The notes below the pieces were generated by a model. The model saw nothing but the letters and a program-made list of their open reading frames with translations, had not been told where the DNA came from and did not search any database. A stretch of DNA of 64,000 nt. Origin: Amycolatopsis iheyensis (GTDB lineage: Bacteria; Actinomycetota; Actinomycetes; Mycobacteriales; Pseudonocardiaceae). The position numbers were made by a program, and so were the translations under genes. Shown here in pieces: positions 58,135 to 64,000 of this stretch (positions within the stretch are counted from its first letter, which is position 1; every line of letters begins with the position of its first letter). The DNA is taken from positions 1 through 64,000 of the forward strand of contig NZ_JAMXQV010000004.1 of NCBI RefSeq assembly GCF_024703995.1, given 5' to 3'.

Positions 58135-58952
58135 CCAAGACGGACCCCGCCACCGCCGCGCGCGCAGTCGCCGCCGAAGCCGCGGAGGAGTACCAAGAGA
58201 TCTTCGGCGAGCGGCTGCTCAGCGCGTACGTGCTGGGCAGTCTCTCCTACGGCGGCTACGCCCCGGCGGCCAGCGACATCGACCTGGCCCTCGTGGTGTC
58301 CGAGGTCGGCGAAGGCGACCGCGAGTCGGTCGCGGCGACGACGGCGGCACTGCAGGAGCGAAGCCCCTTGCACCGCAAGCTTTCGGTGTTCTGGGCCTCG
58401 TTGCCGGCGTTGCGCGAAGGCCGCGAAGACGGCCGCTTCCCGGCGATGGACCGCCTGCAGCTGGCCGACTTCGGCCGCCTCCTGCTCGGCACGGACGTCC
58501 TCGCGGAGGTGGCCCGCCCGGCGGCGTCGGAGCTGCTGCTGGAAAGCGCCCGCTTCGCGATCGCGGTCCTGGCGGCGCCCGAGGTGACCGCGGAGTTCCA
58601 CGAGCCGAAGCGCCTGCTGGTGGACACGGTGTGGTTCACGAAGGCGGTGCTGTTCCCGGTCCGCTTCCTCTATTCGGGAACGACGCCGACCGGCCGCGCG
58701 GCGAACAACGACGAGGCGGCCGAGTGGTACCTGGCCCAGCCGGACGCCCCGGCGGGATCGTTGGTGCGCTTGGCGTTGCGGGTCCGGGAGGGGCATCCGC
58801 TGGACGAGGCGGAGCTCGGCCCGGAGCTTTCGGCGGGCCTGGTTCCGTTGTACCGCTACTACATCGAGGACCAGCTGCGGCAGCTGAAGGAGATCGACGC
58901 GCCGGCCGATCTGGTCGCGGCCTTCGAGGACTGGCGGCAGCGGCTCGGCTAG
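58131..58952 (+). CDS. Nucleotidyltransferase-domain protein
   Basis: About 273 residues. Pol-beta-type nucleotidyltransferase motif YVLGSLSYGGYAPAASDIDL: Gly36-Ser37 and metal-binding Asp49, Asp51. The C-terminal half is helical (FAIAVLAAPEVTAEFHEPKR, LVRLALRVREGHPLDEAELG), resembling aminoglycoside-type adenylyltransferases. GTG start overlaps the HDO stop (GTGA), so the two proteins are made together. It could adenylylate a small-molecule hydroxyl or carboxyl; toxin-antitoxin type function is less likely. Confidence 0.8.
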   Translation: MTKTDPATAARAVAAEAAEEYQEIFGERLLSAYVLGSLSYGGYAPAASDIDLALVVSEVGEGDRESVAATTAALQERSPLHRKLSVFWASLPALREGREDGRFPAMDRLQLADFGRLLLGTDVLAEVARPAASELLLESARFAIAVLAAPEVTAEFHEPKRLLVDTVWFTKAVLFPVRFLYSGTTPTGRAANNDEAAEWYLAQPDAPAGSLVRLALRVREGHPLDEAELGPELSAGLVPLYRYYIEDQLRQLKEIDAPADLVAAFEDWRQRLG

Positions 58953-59094
58953 GAACATCTCGGGCACGTTGCCGAACGGCGTCGAAAAGCCGCCGTACTG
59001 CGGCATTCGGGTGAACGTCGCCGAGCCTCAATAACATCGCGGGTGCGCCACCGATTCCGGAAGGGCTCCATCACTTCGGGAGTCGGAGGCAACC

Positions 59095-61299
59095 ATGCTG
59101 GAACGGCGCCAGTGCACCACCGCCGAAGGCGGCCTGTGGGATGCGGTCAAGCGGGGAGACCGCGTCGACTTCGACGCCGGCAAGAAGGTGCTCCGGGCCG
59201 ACCTCGTCCGCCAGGTGCTCCTGCGGGCCGGTGGTTCTCCCGGCTGCCGGGCCCTGGTGATCCGCAACGCCGAAATCACGGGCACCCTCGACCTCGAAGC
59301 CGGGGTGCTGGGCCTCCCGGTCGAGTTCGCCCGATGCCGGTTCCCCAACCCGGTCAACCTGCAGCAGACCCGCGCTTCGATCCTCTCGTTCGTCGGCTGC
59401 GAGCTCACCGGGATCCGCGCCGACCAGGTGCGGACCGAGTTCGGCTTCACGGTCCGGGACTGCCGGTGCACCGGCGAGATCAGCCTGACCGGTGGGCACG
59501 TCCGCGGCCGGCTGGACTTCAGCGGGAGCCGGCTGCACAACCCCGGTGGGATCGTCCTGCGCGCGGACGGCCTCGCCGTGGACCAGGACGTCCACTGCTC
59601 CGGGAGGTTCCGCGCGCGGGGCCTGGTCCGCCTGGTGGGAGCGCACATCGGCGGCCGGTTCCAGTGCGGCGACGCCGAATTCGCCAACCCCGGCGACGTT
59701 TCGCTCGAAGCGTGCGACCTGCTCGTGCGGGAGAACGTCTACTTCGACGCGGGGTTCCGTTCGGTCGGCCAGGTCCGGCTGTTCGGCGCCCGCATCGAAG
59801 GGGAGCTCAACTGTGCCGGCGGCCGCTTCCGCAACCGCGGCGGTGGCGCGCTCGACTTCGGCGGTCTGGTCGTCGACCAGGACGTGATCTTCACCGGCGG
59901 CTCCCACGTGGACGGCGGCGCGGACCTCACCGGCTGCCGCATCAGCGGGAAGCTCGACCTCTCCGGCGGGACCTTCCACAACCAGGGTGGGACCGCGCTG
60001 GATCTCGCCCGCGCCAAGCTGGCGCAGAACATGATCTGCCGCAGCGGGTTCGAGCTCTCGGGCAAGCTCCTGCTCGCCGGCGCGGAGATCGACGGCAACC
60101 TCTGGTGCGAGGGCGGCAGTTTCGGCAACGGCGCCGACGTGGTCATCGACGCGACCGGTGTGACCGTCCGCCGGGACGTCGCGCTGTGCCGTGAGACCAC
60201 CGGAGAAGGCTTCCGCGCGACGGGCAAGGTCGTGTTCAGCGACGCGACGATCGGCGGTTGCCTGCGCTGCACCGGCGGCACCTTCACCAACCCCGGCGGT
60301 GTCGTGCTGACGGCGAAGGCGCTCGCCGTCACTCGCGACGTCCTGTTCTGCGGCGACTTCGTGGCCGACGGCGAAGTGGACCTGACCGACGCCACGGTCG
60401 GTGGCAAGCTCAGCGGCACCGGCGGCCGGTTCGAAAAGCGTGGCCTCGCGCTCATCGGGGACCGGATCACCGTCGCCCAGTCGGCCGAGTTCGGCAAGGG
60501 TTTCCACGCCGACGGGACCGTGTCCATGCGTGGCGCGAAGATCACCGGTGACCTCGACTTCACCGACTCGGAGCTGGCCGCGGGTTCGAACGGACCGGCG
60601 CTGGCCCTGTCCGGGGTGACAGTCACGCGCACGCTGACCCTCAGCTTCAAGGAACGACCCACCGGTGAGATCGACCTGTCCGGCGCGGAGGCCGGGCAAC
60701 TCGACGATCACAAGGCGAAGTGGCCGAGCCGGGTGCTCCTCCACGACTTCGTCTAACGGAGCCTTCCGCTGGACAAGCCCAACGCGCCCAGCGTGGCGCA
60801 GCGGCTCGCGTGGCTGAAGCTGAACAAGCGCTACGTCCCCCAGATCTACGCCCAGCTCGCCGCGGTCTACCAGACCGCGGGGTTCGACGACGAAGCGACG
60901 AAGGTGTCCGTCGCCGGGGAGCACGCGCGTCGCAGCTCCTTGCCCGGTCTGGCCGGCCGGGCCGCCCGGGTGGCGGGGTTCCTGTTGAAGTGGACCGTCC
61001 TCTACGGATACCGGCCGCTGCGGGTCCTGTGGTGGTTGCTCGCGTTGGAAGCCGCGGGAACGCTGTCCTTCCTCGCCCTCTACTCCGATCACCAGCTCAT
61101 CGCCCGCAAGGAAGCGCCGGGCTTCAACGCGTTCCTCTACACCCTGGACCTGCTCCTGCCGGTGGTGAGCTTGAAGCAGCGTGACTTCTGGATCCCCGAC
61201 GGCTGGGCGAGCTGGCTCGCCGCGGGGTTCACCGTGGCGGGCTGGGGGCTGGCGTTGTGCCTCGCCGTCGGAGTGGGCCGGATCTTCAAAGCGCGCTGA
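59095..61299 (+). pseudogene. Beta-helix membrane protein split by an in-frame TAA
   Basis: Codons 1-553 (59095-60756) encode a right-handed beta-helix with about 14 repeats of the G-x-L-x-G-A-x-I-x-G-x-L type (for example AEIDGNLWCEGGSFGNGADV). A TAA at 60754-60756 interrupts; reading on in the same frame gives RSLPLDKPNAPSVAQRLAWL, then QIYAQLAAVYQTAGFDDEAT and three transmembrane helices, as at the C-terminus of single-chain actinomycete membrane-associated proteins. The whole frame would be 734 residues. One Tyr codon changed to TAA explains it. The downstream part could also start at GTG 60793. Confidence 0.8.
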
Positions 61300-61323
61300 G
61301 TCCGGCCGGCGGCAGCGGCTCGG

Positions 61324-63618
61324 CTAAAGGCGGACGACCTGCGCGGCCCAGGCGGCGACCTGGGCTCGCGAGTCGAACCCGAGCTTGCGCAGGATGCGGT
61401 TCACGTGGCCCTCCGCCGTGCGGCGGGAGATCACCAGCTTGTCCGCGATCTCCTGGTTGGACCGGCCGTCCGCGATCAGGATCGCCACCTCCTGCTCGCG
61501 GTCCGTCAGCGGTGTCGCCCGCATCGGGCCGGGCGCCGGTGACGGCGTCGTGTCCCCCAGGGCGTACGTGATCGCTTCCGCCAGGCCGTATTCGCGGCCC
61601 CGGCGGAACGCGGCGTCGAACGGGGCGTCGCCCAATGCCTCCCGGGTGCGTGACTCGCATTCGCCGTGGGGGGCGCCGAAGTAGCGGGAGCCGAACATCG
61701 GGAACCCGACCGCCTGCCAGATCGGCTGGGCCGACCCGAGCATCGTCGCCGCCGGCTCCCAGTGCCCCTGCGCCGCTTCGTTCCACGCCAGCACTTCGAT
61801 CGCCAGCGCGATGCCCAGCAGGTCGTCGAACTCGCGCTTGACGCGCAGGCAGTGCCGGCCGTGCTCGCCCGCGCCCGCGAAGTCGCCGCGGCCCAAAGCG
61901 ACCAGCGCCTGGACGTAGATCGCGTACGCGTGCGCCCACTGCTCGCCGTAGGCGTCGCCGGTCGCGCACGCCTCTTCGCACAGCTCGCCCGCGCGGTCGA
62001 GGTCGCCGAGGAAGATCGACGCCACCGCCAGCTCGATGTCGGCCAGCATCACGTTGCTGTTGAGCTCGCCCAGCTGCCGGTACCGCGTGCGCGCCTCCTC
62101 GAAGAGCGTCTTCGCGTCGCCGACGTCGTCGCCGACCAGCAGGTTGCAGCCGAGCCGGTGCGTCGCGTACGCCAGCGCGACGTCGTCGCCCGCCCGGCGG
62201 GCGTACGTGCGGCACTCCTCCAGCATCGTGATCGCGCCGTCGTGGTCGCCCTGCAGGGTCGCGACGTACCCGTTGACCCACAACGCTTTCGCCCGCGACG
62301 CGCCCGGTTCGCGGGCGAGGGCGAGCGCGCGGTCGAGCCAGTGCCGGCCTTCGCCGAACACCCCGCAGCCGGCCCAGTAGTACCAGAGGGTCGAGGCGAG
62401 CCGGAGTCCCGCGTCGAGCTCGCCCGGCTCGGTCAGGCTGCGGTCCAGCACCGCGCGCAGGTTGGCGTGCTCGAGGCGGGTCCGCCGGAAGATCTCCGTC
62501 TGCTCGGGCCCGAACCAGCCGCGCTCACTGCACTCGGCCAGGTCGAGGTAGTGGTCGCGCATCCGCCGCCGCGTCTCGGCCGCCTCGCCGGACTCGGCCA
62601 GCTTGTCCCGCCCGAACTGCCGCAACGGCTCCAGCAACCGGAACCGCTGCCCCTCGCGGACCAGCACCGACTTCTCCACCAGCGCGGCGAGCAGGTCCCG
62701 GACGTCGTCGCCGGCACAGACGCGCTCGGCCGCCGCCAGGTCGAAGCTGCCGGCGAACACCGACGCCCGGGCCCACAACCGCTGTTCGGCCGGGCCGCAC
62801 AACGCGAAGCTCCAGTCGACGGCCGCCAGCAGAGTCTGGTGCCGCGGCTCCCCGCCGCGCTTCGCCGTGCCGGGCAGCCGGAAGCAGTCCGCCAGCCCCG
62901 TCTCCAGCTCCGCCAGCGTCAGCACCCGCAGCCGCCCGGCCGCGAGCTCGAGCGCGAGCGGAATGCCGGCCAGCAGGCGGCACACCGCGGCGACGCGCTC
63001 CTGGTTCTCCTCCGTGACGGCGAACGCCGGGTCGACCGCGGCCGCGCGTTCGGCGAACAACGTCATCGCCGGGTAGCGCAGCCAGGCGCCGGCGGGCAGC
63101 GGCCGCCCGGGGTCCGGCAGCGGCAGCGGCGACACCGGCCACAGGTGCTCCCCCGCCAGCGCGAGCCGCTCCCGGCTGGTCGCCAGCAGGCGGAGGCCGG
63201 CCGCGGCGCGCAGCAGGTCGTGCGCCAGCGCGGCGCAGGCGTCCAGGAGGTGCTCGCAGTTGTCCAGGACGATCAGGAGCCGCCGCTCGCGCAGGTGGTC
63301 GGCGAGCACCGCCGCCGCACCGCGGCCGGTCTCGTCCGGCACTCCCAGCGCCTCCAGCACGGTGTGCGCGACCAGCGCCGGGTCCTGGAGACCGTCGAGC
63401 TCGACCAGCCAGACGCCGTCGGGGAACGCCCGCGCCAGCCCGGCCGCGGTCTGCACGGCCAGGCGCGTCTTGCCGACCCCGCCGACGCCGGTCAGCGTGA
63501 CCAGCCGCGCCCGCGCCAGGAGGTGCTTGACCTCGGCGACGTCCTCCTTGCGGCCCACGAAGCTCGTGGTGTCCGCAGGCAGGTTTCCCCTTCCGCACGC
63601 CACGCCGGCCTTACCCAC
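61324..63618 (-). CDS. NB-ARC/AAA ATPase regulator with LuxR C-terminal HTH
   Basis: About 764 residues: P-loop LTGVGGVGKTRLAVQ (residues 42-56), RRLLIVLDNCEHLLDA (Walker B), LLATSRERLALAGEHLWPVS (sensor), GIPLALELAAGRLRVLTLAE, a TPR-like helical middle (~380-650) and a C-terminal LuxR HTH (PLTDREQEVAILIADGRSNQ, VISRRTAEGHVNRILRKLGF). These large ATP-dependent activators often control secondary metabolism or stress. The GTG at 63616-63618 is a guess; the start region has no clear ribosome binding site. Confidence 0.88.
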   Translation of the reverse strand: MGKAGVACGRGNLPADTTSFVGRKEDVAEVKHLLARARLVTLTGVGGVGKTRLAVQTAAGLARAFPDGVWLVELDGLQDPALVAHTVLEALGVPDETGRGAAAVLADHLRERRLLIVLDNCEHLLDACAALAHDLLRAAAGLRLLATSRERLALAGEHLWPVSPLPLPDPGRPLPAGAWLRYPAMTLFAERAAAVDPAFAVTEENQERVAAVCRLLAGIPLALELAAGRLRVLTLAELETGLADCFRLPGTAKRGGEPRHQTLLAAVDWSFALCGPAEQRLWARASVFAGSFDLAAAERVCAGDDVRDLLAALVEKSVLVREGQRFRLLEPLRQFGRDKLAESGEAAETRRRMRDHYLDLAECSERGWFGPEQTEIFRRTRLEHANLRAVLDRSLTEPGELDAGLRLASTLWYYWAGCGVFGEGRHWLDRALALAREPGASRAKALWVNGYVATLQGDHDGAITMLEECRTYARRAGDDVALAYATHRLGCNLLVGDDVGDAKTLFEEARTRYRQLGELNSNVMLADIELAVASIFLGDLDRAGELCEEACATGDAYGEQWAHAYAIYVQALVALGRGDFAGAGEHGRHCLRVKREFDDLLGIALAIEVLAWNEAAQGHWEPAATMLGSAQPIWQAVGFPMFGSRYFGAPHGECESRTREALGDAPFDAAFRRGREYGLAEAITYALGDTTPSPAPGPMRATPLTDREQEVAILIADGRSNQEIADKLVISRRTAEGHVNRILRKLGFDSRAQVAAWAAQVVRL

Positions 63619-63687
63619 GCGAGCACCGTAAGGAGGCCCGCACGGACTGGTCAATGCGACCGGGCCGTCGTCCCTCGGATGAAGCAA

Positions 63688-64000
63688 TCAGGCGTCCGGG
63701 ATGCGGTACAGCGTCGGCGCGTCGCCGCCGTGCATCGCGGACAGGCTCGTCCGGCAGGCCTGGCGGACCTCGCGGTTGGCGGCCGAGCCGGCCTGGCCGC
63801 AGCGCGGGCAGAACAGGTGCACCGCGCCGGGCGGCGTCTCGTCGACGGCGACGTCGACCGGGCACTCGCAGCGGCGGCACCAGCGGTGCCCGGTCGCGAT
63901 GAGGACGTGCAGCGGCTCGGCGACGCACTGGTGGACCCAGCACCGGTGGACGTAGCAGGTGCTGCGGGTGTGCGGGCTGAGCCCGTGCTCTTCGGCGGTG
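63688..64000 (-). CDS. Cys-rich zinc-ribbon protein, 3' end (runs off the right edge)
   Basis: The minus-strand frame ending at the TGA at 63688-63690 carries STCYVHRCWVHQCVAEPLHV, HRWCRRCECPVDVAVDETPP, HLFCPRCGQAGSAANREV and ends APTLYRIPDA. Three C-x2-C pairs suggest zinc binding. It has no start in the window and continues beyond 64000. Such short proteins recur in actinomycetes; function unknown. Confidence 0.7.
   Translation of the reverse strand, partial: TAEEHGLSPHTRSTCYVHRCWVHQCVAEPLHVLIATGHRWCRRCECPVDVAVDETPPGAVHLFCPRCGQAGSAANREVRQACRTSLSAMHGGDAPTLYRIPDA

Noticed and set aside
58131..58952. Toxin-antitoxin (MNT/HEPN-type) nucleotidyltransferase
   Set aside because: The protein is about twice as long as MNT antitoxins and no HEPN partner lies beside it; coupling is with an HDO enzyme.
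60793..61299. Independent small membrane protein gene starting at GTG 60793
   Set aside because: It is in the same frame as the beta-helix gene with only 12 codons between, and its sequence is the usual C-terminal end of that family; kept as part of one interrupted gene.

Overview
The window is a 64 kb chromosomal segment of very high GC content from an actinobacterium. Gene content (IF-2 with a Gly/Arg-rich linker, a WhiB regulator, ShbA/SigD-type sigma factor, decaprenyl-phosphoryl-arabinose type reductase, LCP protein, a conservon, DUF4439 and DUF5997 proteins, tRNA without an encoded CCA) points to the Pseudonocardiaceae, most likely an Amycolatopsis-like organism; the genus is inference, made without any database search.

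Layout. 1-2975 (minus): the translation/transcription operon rimP-nusA-ylxR-infB, with infB running off the left edge. 3084-11781: a ferritin-like lipoprotein, a membrane protein, a PLP enzyme plus an ICL/PEP-mutase enzyme, a PH-domain membrane pair with a divergent TetR regulator around a 32-bp palindrome, and a GOLPH3-like protein coupled to a GT39-type glycosyltransferase. 11951-21480: two two-component systems, several one-component regulators (HxlR, TetR, tandem-HTH), an M50-like metalloprotease and a secreted S15 peptidase. 21481-21707: a large inverted array of eight palindromic units. 21725-27504: LysR regulator plus a five-gene acyl-CoA operon (CoA transferase, enoyl-CoA hydratase, acetoacetate-decarboxylase fold enzyme, 3-hydroxyacyl-CoA dehydrogenase, acyl-CoA dehydrogenase). 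27509-36614: LCP protein, DprE2-like reductase, TetR/MFS exporter pair, three sigma factors, WhiB, an HhH-GPD protein and a LysR regulator. 36712-44905: transport, DHFR-fold proteins, tRNA-Met(CAT), ArsR-SRPBCC fusion and several poorly characterised proteins. 44948-46521: DUF5997 protein and kynureninase, the latter apparently starting at CTG. 46620-51405: a hydrocarbon block, with MarR plus haloalkane dehalogenase facing an alkB-rubredoxin fusion / ferredoxin / reductase / TetR operon. 52361-56207: a conservon (cvnABCD). 56370-58952: a compact three-gene operon of a DMATS-type aromatic prenyltransferase, a heme-oxygenase-like diiron (HDO) oxygenase and a nucleotidyltransferase. 59095-61299: a beta-helix membrane protein interrupted by one in-frame TAA. 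61324-64000: an NB-ARC/LuxR regulator and the 3' end of a zinc-ribbon gene.

The strongest candidate for an undescribed system is the prenyltransferase-HDO-nucleotidyltransferase operon directly downstream of the conservon: three different enzyme chemistries, tight coupling of the last two genes, a palindromic operator at its promoter, and no obvious textbook pathway. Also notable are the LysR-controlled acyl-CoA operon whose decarboxylase-fold enzyme has Lys115 but Thr116, the GOLPH3-glycosyltransferase pair, the palindrome-rich intergenic elements (two related copies, both between convergent genes) and the near-perfect operators next to the TetR and MarR genes. All family calls were made by eye from the translations.
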